Translations under genes and position numbers: made by a program
Shown here: positions 33,492 through 44,549 of the stretch, piece after piece
Numbering within the stretch: the first letter of the stretch is position 1
How the letters are laid out: each line of letters opens with the position of its first letter
NCBI RefSeq assembly: GCF_038502225.1
Contig: NC_091311.1
Span: 32,186,216 to 32,250,215, forward strand
DNA length: 64,000 bases
DNA from: Cherax quadricarinatus
Taxonomy: Eukaryota > Arthropoda > Malacostraca > Decapoda > Parastacidae
Reading direction: 5' to 3'
Notes under the pieces: generated by a model
Seen by the model: only the letters and a program-made list of their open reading frames with translations
The model's database searches: none
Told to the model about the DNA's origin: nothing

Positions 33492-33904
33492 TTTTACCAA
33501 CGCTCTTATATGGGTGTGAAGCATGGGTGATGAATGTTGCAGCGAGGAGAAGGCTGGAGGCAGTGGAGATGTCATGTCTGAGGGCAATGTGTGGTGTGAA
33601 TATAATGCAGAGAATTCGTAGTTTGGAAGTTAGGAGGATGTGCGGGATTACCAAAACTGTTGTCCAGAGGGCTGAGGAAGGGTTGTTGAGGTGGTTCGGA
33701 CATGTAGAGAGAATGGAGCAAAACAAAATGACTTCAAGAGTGTATCAGTCTGTAGTGGAAGGAAGGCGGGGTAGGGGTCGGCCTAAGAAAGGTTGGAGGG
33801 AGGGGGTAAATGAGGTTTTGTGTGTGAGGGGCTTGGACTTCCAGCAGGCATGCGTGAGCGTGTTTGATAGGAGTGAATGGAGACAAATGGTTTTTAATAC
33901 TTGA
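33430..33904 (+). pseudogene. RTE C-terminal domain
   Basis: Continues the reverse transcriptase after a frameshift near 33420. It reads SLEAKRGMYESIVLPTLLYG, RLEAVEMSCLRAMCGVN, LLRWFGHVERMEQNKMTSRV and GRRGRGRPKKGWREGVNEVL, stopping at 33904. LxRWxGHVxRM and RGRPKxxW are standard landmarks of the C-terminal region in RTE-type elements. Copies A and C carry only parts of it. Confidence 0.8.
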
Positions 33905-34155
33905 CGTGCTGTTGGAGTGTGAGCAAAGTAACATTTATGAAGGGATTCAGGGAAACCGGCAGGCCGGACTTGAGTCCTGGAGATGGGAAGTACAGTGCCT
34001 GCACTCTGAAGGAGGGGTGTTAATGTTGCAGTTTAAAAACTGTAGTGTAAAGCACCCTTCTGGCAAGACAGTGATGGAGTGAATGATGGTGAAAGTTTTT
34101 CTTTTTCGGGCCACCCTGCCTTGGTGGGAATCGGCAAGTGTGATAAAAAAAAAAT

Positions 34156-34160
34156 ATATG

Positions 34161-34248
<88 letters not shown>
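34156..34248. repeat. (TA)n tract between RTE copy B and a MITE
   Basis: A TA-dinucleotide tract with two TG steps. It serves both as the 3' tail of copy B and as the left flank of the MITE. Confidence 0.95.
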
Positions 34249-34252
<4 letters not shown>

Positions 34253-34634
34253 GTGCCGAATAGGCAGAACTTGCGATCTTGGCTTAAATAGCAACGCTCA
34301 TCTTGCCATATAGGACAAGTTAAAATTTGTGTATGCAATAATTTCGCCAAAATCATTCTGAACTTAACGAAAAAAATATATTTCACTGTGTTTGTTTAGT
34401 ATTAAATTATTGTAAACAAATCTAAAATATATTTAGTTGGGTTAGGCTAAAATAAATTGTTCTTGTTATAATAAGGTTAGGTAAGTTTTTTAAGTTCCTT
34501 TTGGTGCAAAATTATAATTTTTTACATCAACATTAATGAAAAAAATATATCTTTAAACGTATAAGAGAAAATTTTAGAAAGGACTTAATTTTAAATGAGT
34601 TCTTGCTAATTGACCAGTTTTACATATTCGGCAC

Positions 34635-34638
<4 letters not shown>
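34249..34638. mobile_element. MITE-like element inside (TA)n, copy 1
   Basis: 390 bases bounded by perfect 14-base terminal inverted repeats, TGTCGTGCCGAATA and TATTCGGCACGACA, and flanked on both sides by (TA)n. AT-rich, no coding frame. Motifs inside: gttaggctaaaataaattg and gttaggtaagttttttaag. A second copy at 47239-47594 and a fragment at 59941-59995 share the internal order. Non-autonomous DNA transposons with TA target duplications (Tc1/mariner-like) fit, but the transposase source is unknown. Confidence 0.8.

Positions 34639-34723
<85 letters not shown>
34639..34723. repeat. (TA)n microsatellite, right flank of MITE copy 1
   Basis: About 42 TA dinucleotides. Confidence 0.97.
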
Positions 34724-34725
<2 letters not shown>

Positions 34726-35046
34726 GAATCACAATTGGCGTTGCATAGGGATTAGCGTTAGTATAATAGAGCACTGGCTTGGTTACTGAGTTGCTTATAA
34801 GTAAACTAAGCTGCTAATTAGCATCGTTGATGTAAATTTTTAAGACAGCTTAAACAGATTCCTATGATTCAAACTTGCGTATGGTTGGGTAAGTTGGATC
34901 TGTCGTGTTTTTATGTTGCTGTCTGTACGTCTGGATGACAAGTCTCCCTCTGAGTGTAGCGACGTGTGTCGTCCTGCCCTGAGTGATCAAGTTAGTTTTA
35001 TCTTCTGAAATAGTCACAATCTCTTTCAGTTCACCGAACACATAAA
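34724..35046. other. unannotated stretch
   Basis: About 320 bases with no gene or known repeat, leading into the threonine-rich repeat. Confidence 0.4.
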
Positions 35047-36011
35047 CCGCTACTTCTCCTATTACTGCCATAACCACTTCTCCTGCTACTGCCATAACCA
35101 CTACTCCTGCTACTGCCATAATCGCTACTCCTGCTACTACCATAACCACTACTGCTGCTGCTGCCATAACCACTACTCCTACTGCTATAAGCACTACTCC
35201 TCCTGCTACTGCCATAACCACTACTCCTCCTACTACTGCCATAACCACTTCTCCTCCTGCTACTGCCATAACCACTTCTCCTCCTGCTACTGCCATAACC
35301 ACTTCTCCTCCTGCTACTGCCATAACCACTACTCCTGCTATTGCCATAACCACTACTCCTACTGCTATAAGCACTACTCCTCCTGCTACTGCCATAACCA
35401 CTACTCATCCTGCTACTGCCATAACCACTTCTCCTCCTGCTACTACCATAACCACTACTCCTGCTGCTGCCATAACCACTACTCTTGCTATTGCCATAAC
35501 CACTACTCCTACTACTATAAGCACTACTACTCCTGCTACTGCCATTACCACTACTCCTACTACCACCACCACCGCCAATACCACAACAACAACGACAAGT
35601 TCAGTTGCAACTACCACCACAACCAGTCTTGCTTTCACCACTACCATAACTTCATTACCACAACCAGTACTCTTTTTACCATTATCACCTTCACTACAAC
35701 TGCTACTCCAACTTTAAATGCCATAGCTACCACTTCCATCACCACCACCACTTTGCTACCAAAATTTGTACCATGCCAACTACCATCACTGCCACAACCA
35801 CCACTCCTATTTCCACCACCGCGCACGCTACCATTATTACACCTTGTACTGCCATTTTTGCTTCCATCACCATTACTACTCTCGCTGCGACCATCATCAT
35901 TACTACTCTCGTTGCGACCATCGCAACTACTACATCTATCAACTACCACCACCACAACCACTACTCTTGCTACCACCATTACCATCCTTCAACTGTACTT
36001 CCTGAAACGTA
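35047..36011 (+). repeat. Thr-rich, codon-periodic imperfect tandem repeat
   Basis: Units of 24-30 bp, such as ctgctactgccataaccact followed by actcct, in an imperfect array to about 35570, decaying into (ACC/ACT)-rich sequence up to 36011. In one plus-strand register it encodes a mucin-like protein of ATAITTTP / ATAITTSPP units for over 200 codons, but the frame has no Met and begins just after a stop near 35044. Minus-strand frames read YGSSRRSSG or VVMAVAGG. Unit lengths are multiples of three, so open frames are expected by chance. A real mucin-like exon cannot be excluded but has no other support. Confidence 0.7.
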
Positions 36012-36395
36012 GGAGAAACAAAACACTTCATAATTAATACCTGGAAAATCCTGGAGGAGCTGGTCCCAAATCAACACACTGAGATTACTTCCTACGGTGC
36101 AGAACCACTACCAATGAAATGCTGGGCTGCCATGAGTACATTATAAATTAAGAATTTTTCAACATCTTCCCTTCATTCAGAAGGGAAATTACAAAAAGAA
36201 TCCTAGCTGTCTTCAAGAGGAAACCGGATAAATTCGCCAAGTTAATGTCTGATCAGCCGGGTTATGGTTTCTACGTTGAATTGTGTGCAGCTAGTACCAA
36301 CAGCCTGGTTGATTATATTATCAACCAGAAGGCCTACTCTTGGTCCGGACCACGAAGTTGGGGACCTACGGAATGGTCTTCAGGTAACCTTCAGG
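36012..36395 (+). pseudogene. CR1-like LINE 3' fragment inside the Thr-rich repeat
   Basis: The plus strand carries FNIFPSFRREITKRILAVF, KPDKFAKLMSDQPGYGFYVE and CAASTNSLVDYIINQKAYSW, diverged versions of LDRYLKSVLDQPGCGYYF and ASSNSLVDQALIHREAWSW in the CR1 copy at 50377. It ends near ggtaaccttcaggc, matching the CR1 3' end. Strongly diverged, hence old. Thr-rich sequence lies on both sides. Confidence 0.65.
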
Positions 36396-36640
36396 CAAAC
36401 ACCATCACAATCACCACTGCCCAGACCACCACCAATGTTCCTGCTACCACCACTACCACACCCACTATTTCTGCGACATCAACCACCGCTCATGCTACCT
36501 CCATTTCCCTTCTCTATCACCAGTCTTGCTACCACCATCACCCTAACTGCCACTCCAAGTACCACTACCATCCACGACCAACACTATACTCTTACCCTCA
36601 TGTTTACCGTTACTCACACCACATATCTCACACACACATC
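36396..36640. repeat. Thr-rich low-complexity repeat, continuation
   Basis: ACC/ACT-rich sequence resumes (frame reads ITTAQTTTNVPATTTTTPT) after the CR1 fragment, suggesting one region split by that insertion. Confidence 0.6.
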
Positions 36641-38043
36641 AAACCTCGACTTCCTCTCCTCTTACTAAAGTTACATAAACCTCAGCTTCCTCTCTTGTTT
36701 CTAAAGTCAACCAAAACCTGAACTTCCTCTTTTGTTTCTGAACATACCACAAGCCAGAACTTCTGCTTCTGAAGTCACCCAAAATTTTAACTTCTCCTGC
36801 TCCTAAAATCACCTTAAGCCTCATCTTCTCTTACCTCTAAAATCTTCCATTGCCAGGACAACAAACATCCTCCCATCATCCCCAGGTCAGGCATACTACT
36901 GCAAATCACAACTTTCCATCCCATCTTGTGCTCATCGCACCTCTAGTATCCCCTGCGTGCAACCCACAACCCCCTTTCACTATGAAATAATAACAAACTT
37001 CCTCCTGGCAGTCTGTCTTGCTTCCACAGCAGAGCACAATCCCCGCTCTCCCCATCCACCTTCCACTTGCATCCAGCAGACGTCCTCAATTTCCCCGAGC
37101 GTGCTTCTGGAAAACAACCAGCGTTCTGTCTCGCCGCAATGAGGGCCATTTGTCGCCGTAACTCCTTCCAGTTCCATTTTACCGAGGTGTAACTTAACTA
37201 GGGCGGGCGCATCACTCCCACCCGTCGGAGCTACTAAGCGGTTCCTTTCACAGAGGTGAAGAGACCCATTAATATTCCCAGGAGCCGTGTCCTCAAGATT
37301 AGGTACAACCAGAGGCACCTTGACGGGAGAGGTCCGTGTGTCTGGCGTGTAGCGATGCGGCGCCCTGTTTGTGTTTCTGTGTGCGAGTCTGTTTGTGATA
37401 GGACTGCGAGTGTCTCAGGTTTTATCTAGGGCGGGATGGTCGCTCCCTTTGCTGAGTCAGCTCGGTTAGATGAGTTTGGAAGCTTAATATTTTCTTTGGG
37501 ATACTGACTGTTTAAATGCTCAGTTCCATTTTAATTTCTGACGATCAAACGGAGATGTTTGTATTTGTTTGCTTATTTATATATTCCATGAAATATATTC
37601 CAGCTTGATTTTTTTAATCCTTTTTTCAAACAGGATTATCCAAATGAAATTTCAAACATTTTAAATCATGGAGGACCTGCGGAAAGCATATTATACAGGA
37701 TCACAAGCACCACTGACATGGTTCACAAACATGTAGATAGATCAAAACCAAACAATTTCCCAAATAAGTTTTTAAATAGTACAGAGAGGACCTAAGTAAC
37801 CATTACCAAATCTCTTTAGAAAACCACTGTATACGTAAATCGTGCGGGTTATATACGAGTTTAATGTGATACTTATTTTCAAAATGAGAGGCAGTCTTTA
37901 CTTATAAATTACCACTGTATCAACCTGACTTCAATGACTAGGAAATTGGACTTGATAAAGCTCTAGCGAGCATTATTTAGTGTTTATTTAGTATTTAATT
38001 ATTAATGTTTACTGTAAGGATTTGTAATTATAAAAAGGGAATA

Positions 38044-38044
<1 letters not shown>
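36641..38044. other. unannotated stretch, C-rich then AT-rich
   Basis: 36641-37330 is CT-rich. A 112-codon reverse-strand frame (36980-37318) has no recognisable motif. 37480-38044 is AT-rich. No element or RNA recognised. Confidence 0.4.

Positions 38045-38106
<62 letters not shown>
38045..38106. repeat. (TA)n microsatellite
   Basis: TA dinucleotides with one phase break near 38075. Confidence 0.95.
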
Positions 38107-38107
<1 letters not shown>

Positions 38108-39488
38108 CAGTGATTACGTCCGGGCCCATGTTATTCTTTATTATTTACAATTTATGAAATTTATTATAGTAGATTTGTATCAGTGAGTGAGCCAGGAAAG
38201 TGCATGGGTCTGCCTTGCGCTAACTGCTTGCATAACGAGGGGTTGAGAGTGGTTATGATTTGGCAAATTGCCTGGTGCAGCTTCCAACTCTATCCCCCTC
38301 CTCCTTCCCCACCCTTTCTCAATGGTCAGCAGATGGTGTTTTGTCGCAATATATCTTACACACCGTCATTTTTGGGACATAGAATTAATGTGCATTATTA
38401 TGTGTCTGCATCATATGTCCATTGTGTGTGATCTGTTGATTCAAGTTCAGTGTTAACATCGCGTCTGGGAGGAAGGGTTGTCATTCTGAACTTTGTTCAC
38501 AGTATCCATAAAACACGGTTACCCTTACATGAACACATGCTTTGCATTATGTTATTGTGTACTTAGTTCCTGCTCCTTGTCACATTTGAGCATAATCTTA
38601 GTGTCAGCGCTACGTCAAGTAAATTTAAACTGTTCTGTTTTAGGGACGACAGTTTGGAGTGATTTGTGACTTTGTATTTTGATGCATTTGTCCCGTGTTG
38701 ACGAACTGTTTTTGAAGTGCAGTAATATATCTTGGGATTAACACATTTAGGTGTAGCTTTCCATTAATATTTGGTGAATTAGAATGCAATTCTGCATTGG
38801 CTAGTGCGGACTCAGTCTTCTACGTAGTGCATGAACTTCTTTGTTCAACTTTGTGGATTCCTCTTCATAATGCCTGTTGGTGTCTATATACTGTGCGAGT
38901 ACTTTGTCGATTTAATCTTTGGATGGAATCTATGTACACATAAAACATGCACTATGCTAACTATGGGGCTGTGTGCCAGTGAGCTGTGCACTTTAATAAC
39001 TGTGGGAGTTTGAGAGATTTGTGTAATGTATCTTTATATGATTAGTCCTGTGTAGTGAGTTGATTAACTTACACCTGTCATACAATTATATTATATTTTG
39101 ACTATTTCTCATGATACTGTAAGAAATATTTGTCCAAGATATTTTTATTCAGTAAAAATAAGGGTAGTTTTTTACTTCTTGCTTAATCAGATCTCTGTTC
39201 TGGTGAATAAAAGAGAGATACTGAGTTGATAACCATGCGAATGCTTGCCTACATCAGCACTGCTTTAGAAGCAGAGGCGAGCATGTCTTACACCAATTTA
39301 GGGTAGTTTCTCGAGACAAAAAACGCTTGCACTACTACATTTAACACTTCACTTAGATTATAATAATCTAACTAAAGTGCTAAATCCATGCGGGTCATTG
39401 AGCTCAAGGAGTGGTAGGCTCGACCCTCCGTTCTTTGCGAGATAAAAACGATTAATATCGTAATAATGTTGGTGGAATTACCGACAAT
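38107..39488. other. unannotated stretch of about 1.4 kb
   Basis: No gene recognised; short open frames lack motifs. Near 39374-39404 the motif gtgctaaatccatgcgggtc weakly resembles the dispersed family X. Confidence 0.4.
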
Positions 39489-39649
39489 ATGTAAAGTAAA
39501 AGGACACAAGTTCAACTAATATGACATTTTTATTGTGGCAACGTTTTGCTCTCCAGGAGCGAAAACGGCTTGACAAAGCTCCTGGAGAGCGAAACGTTGC
39601 CACAATAAAAATGTCATATTAATTGCACTTGTGTCCTTTAACTTTACAT
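39489..39649. repeat. near-perfect 161-bp inverted repeat (hairpin)
   Basis: Left arm 39489-39560 and right arm 39578-39649 are 72 bases each and complementary at about 68 of 72 positions, with a 17-base loop (gaaaacggcttgacaaa). The right arm contains gctcctggagagcgaaacgt and ttgccacaataaaa, ends cacttgtgtccttta, and recurs as a single arm at 44261-44338. The arms are one dispersed sequence in head-to-head orientation. Confidence 0.95.
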
Positions 39650-39895
39650 ACGATTAATATCATTAATAGCAGATATAATTTAAAGACACCGTAATGAAAA
39701 TAAACTGAATAATGAGTCCCAACAGGATTTTAAAACAGAATCTTCTAGCAAAACAAAAAAGGCATTTGATGTGGTTGGCTAGTTTAAATGGTTTAAAGTC
39801 ATATCGAATACTCAAGGCGGCATGTGCCCTGCACACCAACAGTTAAGTATACTTTAATACCTTAAATAGGGGTTAAAATCTCAGTGTATAATATA

Positions 39896-40105
39896 CAAAA
39901 TAGACACACACCAGTAGGTGCAAATACTCAAGAGATACACACCTCAGTGTAAATGCATATATATATACATCTCTCCGTGTATATGCACTAAGATACACAC
40001 CTTTCGGTGTATATACACAGCAATACACACATTTTTGGGGTATATACATGGAAATAAACACCTCTCGGTGTATACACCTTTGCTTGACGAAGGGAATAAA
40101 CACCT
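39896..40105. repeat. diverged tandem repeat of small hairpins
   Basis: Four or five diverged units of about 35-50 bases, each with an ACACCT...GGTGTAT-type short inverted repeat, for example atacacacctttcggtgtat near 39992 and aacacctctcggtgtat near 40057. No coding content. Confidence 0.6.
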
Positions 40106-40955
40106 CGAAGCAGGTATCAAAATCTTACGTAGCATCTGACAATATATACATACGATTAATTCAATACTTACGATATCTAATTAATATAAATTTAACTGAA
40201 AAATGAATAGGACGTAGCAGAAGAAAAATGCTCAGAATAGCTACAAGGAAAACGTCAACATCATTTTTCCTTAAAGAGGTTTATGTTAATATAAAGCACT
40301 CAACCCGTGTGGGCTTGCCAGCTATGTGCACCCAGCTTGGCAAATGTTCTTATCTTCTCTCGTGTTAGCGTAGTGAGTTAGAGGCGTACTGGGGCTCCTG
40401 GCTGCCTTACCACCGCATTCAGAATGCATTATTTAACTTTCTCTCAATTATGAGTTTACGCTACTAAGGCGTAAATAAATGTGAAATGGAATGTACACGA
40501 AGAAAAAGAAGAAGAATAAGATGATGAAAATGAAGAATAAAAAGATGAAAATATATAAGACGAAGAAGAAAGAATAGTAATAATAATAACAATAAGAATA
40601 AGAGTAAGAATAAGATGATGATGATGATGATGATGATGAAGAAAAAAAAACAGAAAAGAAAGGTAAAAAAAAAAGGTCAAAGACAAAGAAGACAGCTTAT
40701 TATGAAATGCATATTAATAAATTCATTTGATGCTGACGTGTCATTGGTGGATGTAATTTAAGGTAATCGGATGCTGATGATTACACTGAAACACAGTGAT
40801 AAATTGCATTACATCTCCCGAGGTCTTAAGAGTTATGGCGTGTAATTACAGCAGTTGGCGTTGTTAATGATAACTGACTTCCCGTCGACATGCTTGTACG
40901 AGCCCCAGGGAGGAGTCAGATTTAATTTGTGTCTCATTATGATGCCGAAGTGACA
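40106..40955. other. unannotated stretch with A/G-rich low complexity
   Basis: A GAA/GAT/AATAA-rich block at about 40495-40680, including (GAT)n near 40614-40640. Near 40296-40325 actcaacccgtgtgggct weakly resembles family X. No gene recognised. Confidence 0.45.
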
Positions 40956-41075
<120 letters not shown>

Positions 41076-43009
41076 GAATAATCATACGCATCTCCTTGTT
41101 GTTTTGTTCGTGCCACAACGTTTCTTCCACCTGCCATCCTTGCTTCCCTCACTCTCCGTAACCTCCTGCCACTCACACCACCGAAACCTTTCCTAATAAA
41201 ACGTTTACAAAGTGTTTGCCAACTCGCATTTTTCCTCGACTTGCCGGTATCATATCAGTGGTTTTACAATAATAATAATAATAATAATATTCCTATTACT
41301 ACTCTCTACCCACAACTTTATTCCAATTCAACTGCTCCTTCTTTTCATTCCCTTCCACTTCCATCATCATTAAATCTCTCTGACAGCACCTTTCCTTACC
41401 CAAGATCCCCACCCCTTCTAACAGATCTTAAGATTATGTGTTTACCTCATCCTATGTCATGAAATTTGACAAGGAACCATAACTAGCTTTTGTTTCCATT
41501 ACGTAACTCATATAGAATAGGGTAGCGGCTCACTGCGGATGTATCCAACTTTGATAAGCAAAATATTACGCTCGCGCAGCACTTCCCTTTATCACTTCCT
41601 TAACAATAAGGTGCACAAGAGGGGAAGGGTAAAAAAAATAAAAAAAGACAAATGAAGGATATACAAATAGTGTGCTGAAAATATTTTGTCAATACAGGGC
41701 TCTCGAAACTTGAGAATAATTTGGACAAGATATATGTCATGGTTGTAAACTTGGCTGAAACCCTTAACACATCACTCTTTTCACACGAAGATTAACAAAA
41801 CACATTTTTTTAAGACATTAAATACCAGATAATCTCTCTAAACACCAAACCAAAATTGGATTGGTAACTTTTGTTATTTTTTTTTCCATTCTCTCCCTCC
41901 CCACACAAATACCCCTCATCCTATTTTTGCAGCTTTATTCATCCCAATCCCTCTTTTCCCCTTCTATCATTACACCGTCATTACCAGTTCATCAGTAAGA
42001 ACACCATAATTGTTGTGATCAAGCTCTTGCGAACTGTATTGTACAGATGTTTCATTACTGAGTGCCGTTGTCTCTAAACCACTTCTTTTAGTAACCCTTA
42101 ACAACATAAACTAGCTGCTCCAGTGACAAAATCTAATCTCTGAATCAATATCCCCTTTATCAAAACGCCCATACGACCCTGTATCTCTCCCCTCCCCGCA
42201 ATACATGCATTCCCTCTATCTTTTCCTCTTCCAAAACACTCCTTACCATCCTTACCTTCTCGTTCCTCCAGCTCCTCGAGTTCCCCCTCCGCCCCAGCAC
42301 CTCACCCTCACCGCGTCTGAATGCCAGGTAATCACCAAACATGCGAGGTATAATAAACTTGATAATTATGTCATGAGTTCAACACATTAGGCTCTTACTC
42401 TATCTTAATTCAACTTGAGCAAACATATTAGTATATATATTCTACTTCTACATCTAAAGCTGTGCAACCGGGCTCTGCCAACACAACTATTGAGCTTACT
42501 TCTCTACTGCCAAAATACCTATTGAATTTACTACCCTGCCAACATATTCACCTTAGCTTTGATTCTAAGATATATATTGAACTTTCTTAACCTTTAACAC
42601 GTATTTTCGTATTAGTTCTGCATTCATCATTTCCAGTCCTGACATGTATTAGTGTAATCCATTTAGCACATCTAGGGTGAAACTCAGTGAAATTTCAACG
42701 TTTCCTGGAATTGCTCTGTTACTACATTACAAGAAGCGTCTCCACCTTTTTTTATTTTTTTTTAGTATTTTTAGGCTTATATAACCTACCCGAATCCAAA
42801 AATAACCTTACACAACACAACATAACGTAACTTGTAGTAAAGAAAATAGCATTTGTAAGTTTACAGGGAACGTTAACAAACTGACGGTGGTAGTAGCGTA
42901 AAACAATTAACGCAGTAAAATGGCAATGGGTTGATAAACGCGTTTTCATACGAATATGTGACCAGTCAAAATCCTGACCAAACGGGTAATGAGACTAGAA
43001 TATACACGG
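41076..43009. other. unannotated stretch of about 1.9 kb
   Basis: AT-rich with C/T-rich patches and a short (AAT)n near 41267-41288. Small open frames lack recognisable motifs. No transposon or RNA identified. Confidence 0.4.
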
Positions 43010-43135
43010 CTAGTCTGGTTGCGTGGATAAAGCACTGTGTACTCTGATGCCGAGTTTGCAGGTTTGAATCCTGCTGTGGACTGAGACACAATGTTTGTAA
43101 ATAATTTCGCCTGCTTGCGAATTGTTAAGCGTGTA
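43010..43135 (+). mobile_element. tRNA-derived SINE (family 1), forward copy
   Basis: Head ggttgcgtggataaagcact (A-box region), ctctgatgccgag, B box ggtttgaatcc, then tgctgtggactgagacaca and tail ttgtaaataatttcgcctgc and ttgcgaattgttaagcg. Same order as the copies at 2282 and 2419. A shorter tRNA-like piece, ggttgcgtagtcaagg with gcttcgaatctc, follows near 43176-43202. Confidence 0.75.
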
Positions 43136-43344
43136 AATGAGAATATTGTTTTAATGATACAGTGGGCGAGAGCGATGGTTGCGTAGTCAAGGCTTCGAAT
43201 CTCACTCTGAATTAAACAATAAGAATTTTATCTATTAAATTATTTGTATGCATGTATATACATTTTTCCAAGTATGTATAGTTGTACGTATGTACTGATG
43301 GTTTACTGAATAGTGTTATGTATATGTATTAGTGCATAAACAAT

Positions 43345-43440
43345 TCCCAAGCCAAGCAGCGGATTCGAACCCAGACCTCCACCCTCCATCTAGGCAGAGT
43401 CAAATTCTGACACCACAACAAATTCGGCCAATAATCTCTC
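43345..43440 (-). mobile_element. possible tRNA-like SINE head, reverse
   Basis: On the minus strand: ttgttgtggtgtcagaattt, then a B-box-like gggttcgaatccgctg. The spacing between the two suggests a tRNA-like unit, but the stems are weak and there is no second copy in the window. Confidence 0.4.
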
Positions 43441-43715
43441 ATAAAAATGGGTGACCAGCACAATCCTGTTGATTTCTATAACTGGTTCGACTTTGTTGCT
43501 GGCACTCAGATAAAAATATTTGTATATAATTTTGCTTGTTTCCACAGATAATAATGCATGAGTGTACTGTATATATATGTTAACCGACTGTGGTATACCT
43601 GTATGAATGCACGGTATTGCTTTCATTTTCCATCTACCACCAATATTCATCTGTGTATCTGCTACACAGTAGTCACGTGTAATTAAAATTTGAAAGATAA
43701 GCTGGAGCCAGATCA

Positions 43716-43780
43716 TTCTCTCTCTCCCTCTCTGTCTGTCTATCTCTCTGGCTCTGTCTGTCTGTCTCTCTGTCTGTCTG

Positions 43781-43832
<52 letters not shown>
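43716..43832. repeat. (CT)n/(CTGT)n microsatellite
   Basis: TC-rich tract with TCTG tetranucleotide stretches, ending in about 20 TC dinucleotides. Confidence 0.95.
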
Positions 43833-43834
<2 letters not shown>

Positions 43835-44045
43835 GAAATGCAATTTAAAACATCTAAATATCATTCAGAAAAATTCAGCTCACATTTTGTGAGTTTTTGG
43901 CACCATTATGAGAGTCAGTCAAGGAACTCTGGACCCAAACTAAACAATTACACGTTGCCCGAAAAAACCTGTATGTGGAATGAGGTGATTCGCTAGGCTG
44001 AGTGCGGCAGTGTGTCTCTGGTATTGCTTGTGGTGTGTGTATTTT

Positions 44046-44050
44046 GTGTA

Positions 44051-44144
<94 letters not shown>
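44046..44144. repeat. (GT)n microsatellite
   Basis: About 48 GT dinucleotides after gtatgtat. Confidence 0.97.
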
Positions 44145-44260
44145 AATACCGTATGAACAAGGTCAGCAGCAGTTCCCCATATTCACAGCAACACATATTG
44201 GAGATGTAATGTCTGCATTAAGTATAGGCATAAATATAGGCAGAACGTAAAAGGACAAGT

Positions 44261-44338
44261 GCTTGACAAAGCTCCTGGAGAGCGAAACGTTGCCACAATA
44301 AAATTTCACATTAGTTGCACTTGTGTCCTTTTTACCTA
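44261..44338 (+). repeat. single-arm copy of the 39.5-kb hairpin sequence
   Basis: Reads cttgacaaagctcctggaga, gcgaaacgttgccacaataa, then ttgcacttgtgtccttttt, matching loop plus right arm of 39570-39645. It shows that the hairpin arm is a dispersed element in its own right. Confidence 0.85.
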
Positions 44339-44549
44339 ATATACTGTCGTTAATTCTACCTACATTAATACAAAACGCAGAACTAACCTTTATTAGAACC
44401 ACCCAGGGAGGTACTACCCTCCTGCCAAACGCGTGTGAAACGGAAACCTGTAATTGTTTTACACAATGGTAAGATTGCTGGTGTCTATTGTGTTTTCTGT
44501 CACATAAAACACGCAATAAAACAGGAACGTCTTGCTACTTGTACTCACA

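Larger units (their letters stand above)
30925..34150 (+). mobile_element. RTE-like LINE copy B, nearly complete
   Basis: The most complete RTE copy: part of the 5' untranslated region (gggctagtaaccccttctcc), an endonuclease region (about 30990-32010), reverse transcriptase (about 32000-33450), C-terminal domain to the stop at 33904, then about 240 bases of 3' untranslated region ending in tggtgggaatcggcaagtg and a (TA)n tail at 34156-34248. Single protein, no ORF1, short 3' region and simple-repeat tail fit the RTE clade. Only a few frameshifts separate the frames, so the copy is fairly young. Confidence 0.85.

Noticed and set aside
35031..35408. YGSSRRSSG frame as a silk or RS-rich protein gene
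   Set aside because: It is the reverse register of the Thr-rich repeat and has no flanking exon signals.
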